DNA from: Rhynochetos jubatus
Taxonomy: Eukaryota > Chordata > Aves > Eurypygiformes > Rhynochetidae
Reading direction: 5' to 3'
Length of the DNA: 64,000 nucleotides
Assembly (NCBI GenBank): GCA_027574665.1
Contig: CM050659.1
Coordinates: forward strand, 20,685,001-20,749,000
Under the pieces are notes generated by a model. The model was not told where the DNA came from, did not search any database, and saw only the letters and a program-made list of their open reading frames with translations. Shown one piece after another: positions 1 to 12,845 of this stretch (its first letter is position 1; each line of letters opens with the position of its first letter). The position numbers and the translations under genes were made by a program.

Positions 1-2217
1 TGGGCTCTGACACCCTTAATGGTGTGGCAGAAAATCACTCCAAGCCTACCACTTCGGTGTTCTTCTGTAAATCGCTTCGCTTTTCTCTTTCTTTCTAAGG
101 TTCATCCTTATATTAAGCGGATACAATAATAACCCTCCCCTGTGATCTTTTACTTCTACCTTACACAACAGATACGCAAGCAGAGTACACTATATATAAA
201 ATGTTCTCCCTAAATCTTTACGTGCTACCTCTTGTCAGTCTGTTTTCCTCCAGTTCCAAACAAACCATACATACCATAGTACAAGCAAGAAAGCAGCAGC
301 TAACAAATACAATTAGGAAACTAAAGGGATGCCTGGAGCTATTTGGCCACTGAAGTAGTTGCTATTGATTTAACTAGAAACTTCTTACCCTTGACTCAGT
401 CAGCTCAGTATAGGAGAGTTCAATCTTTTTCTTCTTTGACCTTCTTGGCCTAATTACAGAAGGGATTCATGTGAACACAGGATAGCTGCTGACTGACAGC
501 AGTCTTTTACCTAATCACAATCCCAAAGAAACCCTAACATGGACATTTAAACTTTTTTAAAGCATTTATTTACTAATTAGAAAATTCCAGTCTTTCCTCT
601 CTCACTGTTTCTTAGCAACACTTGCAAAGTGAAGCAAGTGCAGTGTCCCAAAGTAGTTTAATTAGAGCATTAAGCCACATCTGTTAGCAGATCTCTGATT
701 TTTCAGACTTCATATTACAAGAAGCAAAATATTTCAGAGGATTTTTTTTTTTTTACAAAGCATTTTGGGACGTGCATTATGTACAAAGTAAACCAGAAAA
801 ATTTTAAATAGCCCTTTCTCTCTTCTACATAAAGCTCATTGCAAGAAAATTGTATTTGTTTTAGCAATAATGCAAAATTTTAACTGCTTCACTATTATTA
901 AGAAAGAGTAAATATGCATATGCAATATTCCCAGCTGGAATCCCAACACAAATCTCAAAATAGTTCAGCAACCCAGGAATAGTCTTTGAAGTCTTTCAGT
1001 TGAGAGGCCAGGGATAATCATTTTGGGCTAAATATTCAGCTGCTTTTTGGGCAAGTTCTCAATTTCTACTACCTGTCCAACACACCAAAACTCAGATATT
1101 TTGTTCCCTAATTGTCTGTATTTCTTCTCCTTAGCCAGTGTTTAGAAATTACATCAGAATACTCACATTCTACTTCCTTCCTTTTCCAAACTGAAGTGAC
1201 CAAAGTCCCACATGGCTAGATTCAAGTTGCTTAGGGACTGAGATGGAGAAATGAAACTTGCTGCCACACTCCTTGCAGGAGTTACATTTAAATGACATCA
1301 GCATACATAACACCAGGGAGCTCATAAAGAGGATATTGAAAACCTGAAATAATTAAGAATTATTTCAAAGATCCAGGAAGAAAACATCAAGCAATCTCAG
1401 CAAGCCTTTCTATTGCCAAACAGAGGCTGCAGGGAGAATCTGATATACAAAACCAACCTGCAAGAGCATTGATGGTGTAGAGAGAACAGACTTAGATTAG
1501 TACAGTTTTGTTTATCGGATTCTATGACAGGTCTGTGAGAAAAGTAAGCAGAGTTATAATCCCTTTACAGAACAGTAAGCATGGTCTCAGATAGGTCTAA
1601 AATGCAAGTGGAGATGTGAAGGCAGTACTGGTGGTATAAAGCTGATTTGCATCTCTTGACCCTCCAGCTGTAGCCCTCTAAGAATTTTACAAGAGAGGCT
1701 TATGATTTTTGATCTTCAAATACTATGGCACCACTACCATGATTCCACCCTTGAGACAGTATTTAAGTATGTAAAGTTGGTTTTGATCTCTTTGGCAGTT
1801 AAATAAAAAGTATTTTGCCAGTGCTTCCTGGATTTACTTACACCTGTAGGAATTCACTTGGGTCTGGCATCGTCTCGGTTTCATGTAGGTACTAACTGTA
1901 AAACTTAAATCTTAATGTTAATTCGGTTTTGTTAACAGCTTGATGGAAACAAGCAGGCTTTCTTGGGAGAACTAGTAGACAAATCGTTGGTTAAAGGATG
2001 GTGAGCTGCAGTTTATCCTGAGTTCCTGACAGTTTTCAATAACTCAATCAGAAGATGCCCCAAGGTGTTCCTTTTTAGTTATCCCAGTCTCGCCAATAGC
2101 AGAAAAACTTTTGAAGGGGCATCTGGATATTGCAGATGAACTGTCTATTGTACTGTGCACAGTGCAAACTTGGAAATTATTCAAAGAGGTTACAGTGGCT
2201 TGAACTGATACATTCAG
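1..2217. other. AT-rich DNA, no gene seen
   Basis: No exon-like open frame, CpG cluster or recognisable repeat was found on either strand. There are short poly-T tracts, for example 12-13 T near 742-754. The piece at about 2053-2210, directly before the CR1 copy, has an open minus-strand frame, but I could not tie it to any family and treat it as unexplained flank. Confidence 0.55.
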
Positions 2218-2861
2218 GATATTCATGAGAAGCTCAACATGACCAAGCAGTGTGCACTTACAACCCAGAAGGCCAACCATATCCTGGGCAGCATGAAAAG
2301 CAGCATGACCAGCAGGTTGAGGGAGATGACTCGCCCTCTCTGTTCTCATGAGACCTCACCTAGAATACTGCGTCCAGCTCTGGGACCCTCAGCATAAGAA
2401 GGAAATCGACTGGTTGCAGGGAGTCCAGGGGAGGTGACAAAGACGCTCAGAGGGCTGGAGCACCTCTCCTATGAAGAAAAGCTGAGAGAATTGGGCTTGG
2501 TCAGCCTGGAGAAGGCTCTGGGGAGACCTTGCAGCAGCCTTGCAGTATCTAAAGGGGCTATAAGAAAGCTGGGGGGAGGAGGGGGAGGACTTTTTACAAG
2601 GACAAAGGGTAACGGCTTTAAACCGAAAGAGAGGAGATTTAGATTGGACATCAGGAAGAAACTCCTCCCGAAGACACTGGGCACTGGCACAGGTTACCCA
2701 GGGAAACTGCGGATGCCCCATCCCTGGCTGTCTTCAAGGCCAGGCTGGATGAGGCTTGGAGCAACCTGGTCTAGTGGAGGGTGTCCCTGCCCATGGCAGG
2801 GGGGTTGGAACTGGATGAGCTTTAAGGTCCCTCCCAGCCAAACCATTCTATAATTCTATAA
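2218..2861 (+). mobile_element. CR1 LINE, 5'-truncated 3' part
   Basis: This is the 3' part of a CR1 non-LTR retrotransposon in sense orientation. It starts inside the end of the reverse-transcriptase ORF ('gatgagaagctcaacatg'-type motif near 2225) and runs through the stretch around 'gggctggagcacctctcc' (2451-2468). It then reaches the typical 3' end with 'catggcaggggggttggaa' (2793-2811), 'ctttaaggtccctcccagc' (2820-2838) and two attctata octamers (2844-2860). The 5' truncation is the normal outcome of CR1 insertion. Relative to the consensus I remember, there are small deletions near 2510 and 2590 that break the reading frame, so the copy is dead. A G-rich run lies at 2570-2589. It is the clearest evidence that the host is a bird (CR1 also occurs in other sauropsids). 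Confidence 0.93.
2434..2853 (+). pseudogene. Decayed C-terminal end of CR1 ORF2
   Basis: This open frame lies inside the CR1 copy. Its first part reads as the conserved CR1 reverse-transcriptase C-terminal motif (MTKTLRGLEHLSYEEKLREL, then GLVSLEK). After roughly residue 33 the frame leaves the CR1 frame because of a small deletion, and the rest is frameshifted CR1 sequence and 3' UTR read as protein. It is a fossil piece of a LINE polymerase, not a host gene. The minus-strand open frames over the same bases are its shadows. Confidence 0.85.
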
Positions 2862-5800
2862 TGCAGCAAATCAGGTCACAGCTCCTAGCTGTGAACAGAC
2901 TTAGCCCCACTATGATTAACATGTCCTGTATTGTCAGACCTCAGAACAAAGGAGTTGGGAATCATTACGAACACCAAAAATACTTTCTGTAATACCTGCA
3001 GCTGTAAAAACTAAGCCAGATACCGACAATATGCCAATAACATTTTTCTAACCAACTGTGTCTGTAGACAATTGTATAAAGAAGTGGTAATAACTTTATT
3101 TCAGTTATTAAACCTTCTCATGATCTTATGTTTATTCACATTATTACTAATTAAGTATTCGCATTTATCCACAAATGCCTCTCATGCAAAAAATGTTCCG
3201 TGCTATAAGAGAGTGCCCATGAAAGCAGAACATTTGAATTTCCATCTTCCTTGCTGGATTTAATTATACTTTAAAATCCTTTTTTTTATTCTTACAATTA
3301 TAGATGCTTACAACACACACATTGAGGACACATCTTATTAGTACAGTGAGAATGGGTTAAGGATTTTCTCCCTCTTATGTTTGTTACAATCATTATCACA
3401 AGAAGAGATTCATGTTGTGCTGTTTATTATTTATAGTTCTCATTATATTCTTTGTCACAAGACTCCAGCATCAGAATTTTAATGCCTCATATATTCTCTG
3501 GAAGATAATAGTAAAGTGTACTACTTTGACCTTTTCAGTGTCTCGTAGTTTGATTCATTAGCTATTCCTATTCTCTCCTATTAACAGCATCAGTAACCTG
3601 GGAAGAAGAGGTAGATCGGGTAACCAATCAAAAAGCAGAATATTAAAAAGGTTAAAATCTAGATTTATAAATCTACTCAAAGTTTATAATCGTTTCTAAA
3701 CTATGCTTGGTATAAAAATTATATCTCAGTCTTCTTGCAAAGATTGTCTCTGGAATACAACTAATGTAAATAAACGACTTACATTAACTTTTGAGATTGA
3801 AAGCCTTGGCTCTTTAGAAGAAGTCAAAGGTGAATGAGCTCACTCTACAGTCTATTTCTCACATACCGTGTCTATCAATTTATGTCCAGGTTATAGGTAC
3901 AGTGCAAGGAAACACTGTAACCATTGCATCGTCATGTAACAGGGATACTATAAGTGCCAGTGAGAAGTGCTGCTTGTAAGACATTGTAAGAAAAATATAT
4001 TGAATGGCATGCTTCTATTTTGTTTCACAATAAAGATTTCAAGTAGAAAAGCCGAATTATTTCATGATCAGCAAGTATTCTCAAACGATTCTTAGACAGT
4101 GTTTACTACACAATATGACTAGACACTTGAGTGCAATATAAAGACATTCCTATTATAACAAAGAGAATGGTGCTAATAGCAAATGAAAAAAATATAGGAG
4201 TATAGAGAAGAAATAAGAAATCTATTCATGTCATGATTCTATTTTACTACTGCGCCGTCACAATTTAAAAGCAGGATTATTTTAAATTTCTTTGAAAGTT
4301 AAACAAGTGATAAAAGGGCCATAAAGCCATATTCTTTATGTGCCTTTATATGGCTTAAAACACATCAGACTGTATACAACTGTGCTATTGACTATAGCAG
4401 ATAGAAGATTCTACAGCTCAATAACTCCCTAAACTAATAAGAATTTTATAAAATTTGGTTATTCTGAAGCTCCCAGAACTGCTGTATTTGTCAGCACAAA
4501 ATAGCATTCTAAATGGAAAATACAAATAAACAAATTAAGTGAACAAATTCTGTAAACTTAGAATTTTTTTACCTGATTCCTATTAAAATTAGGGTTTACT
4601 ATTTATCCATGCAAAAATGAAAAGAAACACTGCACATTATCATTGAAACTAGCTTTGTTAGAGCAATAGGACCATGGAGGATTTACTTTCTGCTTCAAAC
4701 ACTTTGCCATAACAGGCATTGATGTCTGTAGAAAAAAGAACTAAGCACTCTTTTTTCCTTTTTGGTTATCTCAGAGCTTATTGTTTCCCTTTTCCACATT
4801 CTGAGCCATTGTGTAGTTTAACAATTTGCAGAGGTGAAGCTAGGAGGGATATACCTGGTTTTATTCAATGCAGTCTTCATCAAGCAGCCAATAAATGTGT
4901 TTTATTGCTCTTCCCATAGTAGGCATTATCACCTCCCCTATGTAAAAAAGGCCATATATTTTGAGTTCTTATAGTCACTTAATAGCTAATCAGGAGCTCA
5001 TACCATTATAAATGTGCCGAAGACAATGCATAATGTCACAGTCTGCGTGTTGATTATTCCTTAAAAAAGAAACTTCTATTACTAATAGGTCACTTGTGCA
5101 GTATAATGGCTAACTTCTGGCATAAAATATGTTTAAAGTCAAATCTATTTATATAGTAGGTATTCTTTGAAGTTCATCAATAGAACATAATATATTTACA
5201 CAAATTATGGGATAAAAATGTTCTCCTGCTACTACTTTCATTACTTCCTTTCTCATTACTTGGACCAGTGTCTAAACTGTATGTTGCTGTCTCTACAACC
5301 TCAACACAAACTCATCTTGTGTTTGCAAAGGTTTCTGTATTAAATTTGTTTTCTTTATTAATAAGTGATAAAACTTCCCCATAATGCATTAAACACCTGT
5401 CTTCTTATGCAGAGTGCTGTGAAAATCTTTCAGCAGTTCCATAATGGCACTAGCACGCTATTTCATCTGAGCTGTCTTAGATGCTTACACTGCAGTTGGC
5501 TTTGCCAGACACAAAAGAATTTATCATTTATCTGAAGGCACTGTGTCCCTTCCCGCTTGCCTGTCCACGCCTGTGTGCTGGGTTAGGGTTATGTTTGGTC
5601 AAGAGGATATTTTAAAACAGAATCACACAGAAGATGAGTCATTTTCTCATCATTACAATCACTGAATTGGATCAGAAAACAACTGCAGATAGTAACATTT
5701 AGCTTATGTGATATCTTTGAGAAAAGATAACCTTAACTTCCTTTAAAACTATTATAGATGGAAGGTCTAGATATTAATTTTTGAACTGCATACATTCAGT

Positions 5801-7304
5801 ATATATGTTTAGAATATGGACCAAGTGCAACAGCATTTTTAAATTTCAAATTTTATTCTAGAAATTATAGAGGATAGATTTATAGTAGAAAACCAGAAAA
5901 ATGTGAATTATTTCCCCCCCAATGGCTTCAATTATCATGACATTTCTGTAGACTCTTTCATGTTGCATCTGTCCCTAAGACACAAGACACAGATGTCAGT
6001 AGAGATGCAAAGTAAAAGATTTCAGAAATATTCACAGCCACTTGTACATAGGGGGTATATTTCAAGTGTACTTTCTAGAGAGAAAAAAAAATACCATTGT
6101 TATGGTCTTAAAAAATTAAAACCTTAATATAAAAAATGAACATATAATTGCAGTATCAGACGATGTTACATACTGAAATTGCAGGGGAAGTGCAATTAAG
6201 AATGAAGCCCTTTCCTCTGTGTGAGATAGTAGGAATCACAAAAATACTTTCTGTGAACTAAACAAGTTTCTTCGTAGTACTTCCTTGTTTGCCATACTTT
6301 CAAAGGCACTACGTGGCACACAAATGTAAACCCATCAAGCACTGCAGATCTTTTTACATTTCAAGTGAAGCAACTTATTTAACAATTCCTTAGGCAGTGT
6401 CTCTTGGGTTTAGCTGTGGGCAGGAAATGAAATATAATTAGCACTTCTATGTGGCATTAACAAACAATCTTGTTAGTTCATTACTTTTTAATATTTGCAC
6501 CAGTCTTCTGAAAGCAGATTAAGACCAACTGTAATTTCCATATGTGAGATTCGGTGACTATAAAGCTCAAAGAATGTTCACTTTAATCAAAACCACTATG
6601 ATGTCTTCAATTAGGTTTTTTTTACCAAGATCTCTTTGCAAACTTAGTTTTATGTGAGTGAAGTGCTAATCTGAAATGTTTATTCACTTGATTCTGATTT
6701 TTCAGCTCACAGACATGGCCACGGCCATAAGCAAAGGCTGCATATACCAGCACAGAGCTCAATACAGTTTTTATGGAAAAAATACAATAATGTTAACTGA
6801 AGTGCTGGAACAGGAAAAAACCCCATAGATATTCTGAGTTAAAGATAGATTTGACCAGGGAAGTTAAATGATCAATTAGAGCTTCTCAGCCCTCAGCTGT
6901 AAGATTATTTGAATCCTTGAGTTTTATTTATTATACAGTAGTTGATACCGTTGGACAGTTTAGATCCTGGTTTGTGGGTTCTGAGGAACACTTTCCCGAA
7001 AGACTTTGCTCAGATGTGCCTTTGGGGCGTTAGGTAAAAGACAACTCTAATTAGGTTTACTGTACATACTGTAAATGAAAATGTGACGAATGAAGTGGTC
7101 TAACACACGGATTGCACAAATATGCACGGTTCCCTAAAACACGCAATAGAGAAGGAACTCTGAAAAGTTATTCAAACATTTAGCCCAGCACTGATATTAA
7201 ATAAAAGCTTTCCTTTGTAATTGCTTATGCTGCAAAACAAGATCGGCACCTCAGAGCTTGGATTTAAATTGTAAGTGGCAAAAGAGTATTACGATTGTTA
7301 CAAC
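2862..7304. other. AT-rich DNA, no gene seen
   Basis: Only short chance open frames occur here. AATAAA hexamers are present (for example near 4029, in 'cacaataaagattt'), but without an upstream exon they mean little. The stretch at about 6940-7160 keeps more CpG than its surroundings and is mentioned among the findings. Confidence 0.55.
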
Positions 7305-7540
7305 CCATGGTTTCTTTAGAGTGGGCATCAGGAAGCATTTCTTTAGTGAAAGGGTGGTCAAACACTGAAACAGATTGCCTAGTGAGATGGTCGATGTCCC
7401 AAGCCTGCCAGTGTTGAAGAGGCATTTGGACAATGCCCTTAAAACTATGCTTTTGATCAGCCCTGAACTGGTCAGGCTTGATGCCTAGGTGATTGTTGTA
7501 GGTCCCTTCCAACTGAAATAGTCTAGTCCAGTCTATTCAT
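7305..7540 (+). mobile_element. CR1 LINE 3' end, CR1-Y-like subfamily
   Basis: A sense-strand 3' end of a different CR1 subfamily from the copy at 2.2 kb. Diagnostic stretches are 'catcaggaagcatttcttta' (7326-7345), 'gggtggtcaaacactg' (7351-7366), 'gaggcatttggacaatgcc' (7418-7436), and 'gtaggtcccttccaactgaa' (7498-7517). It ends in a worn pyrimidine-rich tail with tctatt-type units. The 5' border is uncertain by about 40 bases. There is no intact reading frame. The open frames on the minus strand here are shadows of this repeat. Confidence 0.9.
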
Positions 7541-7586
7541 TAGCTTTGATCATAGCTTCAACTTACAGAATGTATTCTTACCAGCC

Positions 7587-7604
7587 TTTTTTTTTTTTTT
7601 TTTT
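7587..7604. repeat. Poly-T tract, 18 T
   Basis: An uninterrupted run of 18 T, 47 bases after the end of the CR1 copy. It is a simple mononucleotide repeat and is likely length-polymorphic. Similar shorter runs are at 9582-9593, 11131-11143 and 17850-17861 (A). Confidence 0.95.
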
Positions 7605-8595
7605 CCAGAACTGCCCTTAGGCTCAGGTTTTACACTGAATCAAGGATTTTATGTTCATGAAATTCTATTAATTGAGAACAATATGTCATTTTTGGAAACG
7701 TATCTGTTACAGCCAAAATCTACACCTTCGACTAGTTCATTTTTCTCTTGAGTCACTTGCCCCCTGCTGTACAGAGCTAATACTACAACTAGCATACAGC
7801 TGTGTCATGCAAATGTTTTAACAGGCACCTCTGCATTTCATTTCAAGCACCTATTTCCAGAGTCTAACAGTTCCAGTTTTACAATCATTAGGACTAATGT
7901 TGTAATTGTGCATGCCAGTCTTATTCATAGCCCAGGACTTCGCTGTGCTACGTGCGGTTGAAGTGAACGAAACACAGACTAACAGAAAAGGAAACAGACA
8001 GTTGCAGTCTTTGTCAGCAGGCCTGGAAATAACCTCAGTGAATAATGAATTTAGCCACTATCATAAGCTTATTTGCGAAGGTGCATGAAGAATTATCTTA
8101 ACTGATATTTAATGGATTTTTGGTTTTGAGAAGTGAGCAGCACTGGGGGAGAAAAGTACATGTTTTTAGGTTTAGGAGGTGAGAAAAGCAGCCTTAACGG
8201 TACCTAATCATGGTTGAGAGATTTTACCTTCTTGGGTGAGAAACATCAGGTAGAGTCTAGTAAGATTTGGAAACAAAGACATTTATCCTTTGTCATATGA
8301 GCTAGAACCCAATAACCAACGCCACCAATGCGTGGCATGGCTAGATCACTGGAAATTTTATCACGCTATCTAGTTATTTAGCTTAAAAAAAAAGATCAGA
8401 AGAAATCTGAGATATCAGTCTGAAAATACAGGAGAGGGGAAGAACTGTATTTATCAATCAGAGAAAAAGAAGGCAGAATACGCAAGAAGTGACAACAAAA
8501 GCCTGTATGACAGACTCAGTTACATCATAATTTCAAAATATTTTAGGCAGCATATATTGAACTCTTGACAATTTGGCAACTGATGGTGTAATGGA

Positions 8596-8625
8596 AGGTA
8601 CTAGCTGGCACTCTCCCTAGTACCT
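8596..8625. repeat. Short inverted repeat (9-bp arms)
   Basis: Arms 'aggtactag' (8596-8604) and 'ctagtacct' (8617-8625) are perfect inverted copies around a 12-base loop. It is too short to be a miRNA precursor alone. No function is implied. Confidence 0.8.
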
Positions 8626-11600
8626 GCTAGTAGTCAAGGCACTACCCAGGCACTTAGATGTACAGCTGAGCTCTTGGTTCTACCTGGAGACGGTGAACTT
8701 TTGAAAACACAGCACTGCAGTAATTTTTTGAGCAGTGGTTTGGTTTTTATACTTACAGATGTTAATTTATGGCAGCGGAAAAGGATTTACATGTTTCAGT
8801 GCCTACTGTGTGTTATAAGAACAAATAATGGTACAGCACAGCCTTCAAACCAGATGAAAACACAAGATAAACTACAGCCACATACTGTATACCCTTTCTT
8901 CTTATAATATTTGAAATGTGCATATTTTAGAGTATGGTATGATCTATTTAAAACCTATTTCATGCATCATCTTGCTCTTTCCTAATATCAGCAGATGAGC
9001 TGATTTTATAATCAGAGGCACTGTCAACTTGTCACATTCTGCAGTTCAAAATGTCAGATGCACTGTAAACAGGCTCAGGGTAAGCCAGACACTTCAGAAC
9101 AGAGAGACTGCATGCTGAGTTCTGATGTAGAGAATAGATGAACCCTCCTTATACCACAGAGAATAATACATGAGCCAACAGTTGTTATGAGAGCAAATTT
9201 CCTTTGAGTGATTATGATGAACAGGGTAACTGTGGGCACTGGAGCACCTATCAATAGAGCCCTGGCAAGCCCATTCCTTTTCTCCCTGAATTATCCTTTA
9301 GAAGCACGTATGCTCTACCAGGGTAAACACTCTAAAATAGCTGCTTATTTTAATTTCTTAATTACCAGTTTTCTGGGTGTTCTTTCTCTCTGCCTTCCCT
9401 CCCTAAACTGTTTAATTGACACATGAATGATAGAGTTGGCTGTGAGTAAGTATTTGAAGGAGATTAACATCTATGCAGCCATGAGTGTGAAGAACTATAA
9501 AGCCTGCTATGTTTTTGGTGTAATCAGGAAGAATCTAAGTCCAGATAGAATGTTATCTGTTGCAACATAGTAATTTCCTCTTTTTTTTTTTTCCAATTTC
9601 TGTTTAGTTGGAAAGGATAGCTTACCTCTTTTTCGCTGTATGCCTGCCTAAAAGCTACCTAAAACTGTGGATTTTACTAGAAAAACTAGCATTTAATTGA
9701 CAAGTCAGTGTGAATACACCAAAGGAAAATCAAAGAAGTTTTAATTAACCACATCTTGTTAAAATGAGAATGATATTAGCAACAGTGCACTATTTCTGTG
9801 ATTACCATGCTGGCAGATAAATATTTGTTTAAAAGAAGGTTGGGTTTTTTTAATAAAGAAACAGACTATGTTGTTATTCTAACTGTAATAAGTCCAAAAC
9901 ATTTTAATTATACTTTCCCCTGGGACCAAACAGTGAGATAATATAAGCCCTAGAACTTTGCTTTTGGTATGTAAAAAAGAACATGCCTAAATGAATCCTC
10001 AAATCTTTCCACTAGCAACTTCTTCAACGGACAATGGGCACCACACTTTACCCACAGTTTGCTTACTAGTTCTCCTGCAGGACTGCTCCAGGGACAGCGG
10101 TGGATTGGTACATAATTACGTCCTAGAGGATAAATGCAGGACTCCCAAAGACTGGAAAGCAGAGCAGCTGAACTACCACTCATTTCAAGAACCTTTTAAT
10201 GTACAACAGCAACCATGGAGAAAGCAGGATGGAGTCCATGAAGGACTTCAGATACTGAAGTCGTTCCCTCTGAACTGTATCATTCATCAGCTGAAATGGG
10301 GGGCAGGCTATGAAGACAGACAGACACGCATAATCAGGTCATAAAGACAAGATGCTTCTCATGTGTATCACAGAAAGGCCAATCATGTCTAGGTCAACAT
10401 ACTTTAGAGCTTACAGTGCTAAAGTCTTCACTCAGAAAACTTGCTGTGAGCAACCTCAGCAGTCAATCTGTATCAAGACTGCTTTTAACGGGGTAAGATA
10501 AATTTTAAGTAGGAAAATGTTATTGATCACCTCTGGCAGTGTGTTCCTTTGGCTGTGTCTTTCTCAGTCCCTGTAACCTTGCTCTAAAAGCATTAGCATC
10601 AATATCAAACATTTTTATCCCTTTAGTCAAACTGTCTTTCTGCTCATACCAGCAGGTGCCACTGACTAAGACTGCATTAACTGAGCACTGGTCCTCACTC
10701 TTGGCCAAGCCCTGAAGGATTGTGGTCATATTTCTTCTTCTCTCCATAAAGTATTTACAAGAAAGATCTTTATTTGCTTTTGTTCCTGATTTAAACCCAA
10801 AGATTTATCAAGATTTTGGTCAATATTTATTCACAGGAATGTGCCAGGTAGAAGGACTGATCAAAGTGTAACATGATCTGATTGGAATTTCTTTCCATTA
10901 CATATACATGTATATAAAAATATGTAAAATTCCGACATCATTGGCATTTTTGGCAAACTGCAAAAGGACATTTACTCATTTAACTTTTGTTTTACAGTCA
11001 CTTGGTGTCACTGGGATACCTTGATCATTACTATTCTGAAAACACCTAAACTGCAATTCACATTATCATAATTTCTTTTTGAAGGCAGTATACTTACATG
11101 TGCTTGCAAAAGGATAATCTCAAATTAATATAGATTTTTTTTTTTTTGTGATCAGCCAATGCTTAGTAGGTGCATGCACCTAAACTAATCTCTGTATGAC
11201 TGTTTTCTACAAATCTATCTCAACTTGACACAATGCATTATACTGTGAGGGGTAAAAATATCAGATTTCTGTTTCTTGTGTTATTTCAGTGAACACAGTC
11301 TCCTATTACACTGTTTTACAGGAATTCAGGATGGAGGATAACCGACAGTGCTAGACAGTACAAAAAAACAATGTCTCATAGGCACACAAGAATCTACCAT
11401 AAAGAAAAGACAGTATAAGATGAAGTCTTAGTCAACGAGATTTAATGCACATAATAAATACCAGAAGATGAAGGCTGATCCATTCAGTCAAGCAGCTACC
11501 TACGCAGAATGGTTCAGGACCATTAATGATGATGGCATACAGTAACAGTTCTGAAAGACATCCTACATATTGAAAGACTGTAGTGGAAAACACAGGCAGA

Positions 11601-12821
11601 GTGAAACTATAATGCTTGATTCAGGCTTGTACCTTTACAGTATCCAACTGTACAAAGAGACATTTAATATGTGGCTACAAATATAGCAATATTTTACTGT
11701 GCAAAGAAAATGAAAAAGGAATATAGAAAGAAAGCCTTCTAAATATAATAATCAGATTTCACACACTCATAAGCTACTGAGGTACTTGATAAATTCTCTG
11801 TAAGTGCAGCAATGTCTGCAGACTGGGAAAACTAGCTGCCCTTAAATCACTACCTCTGCACTGGTGCAAACCTGGTGGAAGTGGGATACCAATGAAACCC
11901 CTGTTAATTGTTGCCTAACAGCATAGTGCCACTCTCCTTTAGTGTTAATACTCAAAATTTTACACTAGATGATTTTGTTCTGTTTGAAAATGTTGCAATA
12001 TCCAGTTGGGTTGCCATGATTAACTAATCCATCACTGGGCTAATGAAGAACTGTAGCTGTATGTCACCGAATTTCAAGGATAATTTCAACTTCTCAAGGA
12101 CCTCAAGATGAATTTTTTCTGCTGACAAGTGGTCTAATTGAATTTCAATGAGCTGCAAATCAAGTCTTTTTAGACTTCTCAATTTTATAAGTAGTTTTCT
12201 TTGTAACAATACTAATTATATATAGTTCAAATTGTTCTACATCACATATGCCCAAAATAGAAGTATTCTTCCCAAATCTAGTAACAACTTTGAAAACATG
12301 TTACTTTATTTTTGATTGACTCCTGAATATTTGTTTTTTTCTAACTACATCTACAGTGGGAAACTTGGAAGCACTTCCAAGTGTCTATGGATTTCCCTCT
12401 GAGCCACTTTTAACACCACATGTAGAGTGAATACTGAGACTGCCTTCTAATTCCTAATTTCACCCAGTGTCCAGAAGAAAGAAACCTGAGTGCCCAGGAG
12501 GGAGTTACAGCACAACCCCCAGCTTGGACTAAACAAATGACAGGATTCCTGTGTGCCCTGGGATATCTATCACCTATTCATTTCAGATGAAGTCTCGGCC
12601 TACTGGAATATTTCATGATAGGTTTAGGTGTATGTATATACACCAGTATATCCTAAACTAAAATCAAAAGCCACCTAAATTACTTGATTCATTCCATGAT
12701 GACAATGGCAATATATATCACTAACATAGCTAATAATTGCTGTTAACACTACAGTTTATTTATCAGCATGATGTCTTCGAAATAAAGAGCTTACTTTTCT
12801 CGTTAGTAATAGCAAGACATT

Positions 12822-12845
12822 CTCAAAGACATCCTCAAAGACATC
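12822..12845. repeat. Tandem 12-mer duplication
   Basis: 'ctcaaagacatc' occurs twice head to tail (12822-12833 and 12834-12845), with a third, imperfect relative ('caagacattc') just before. Probably a local replication-slippage duplication. Confidence 0.9.

Noticed and set aside
5575..5595. A 'gggttagggtta' telomere-like word
   Set aside because: Less than two units; not an interstitial telomere.
9991..10344. 117-codon plus-strand open frame
   Set aside because: About the length expected once by chance in 64 kb of this composition. No splice context or recognisable motif.
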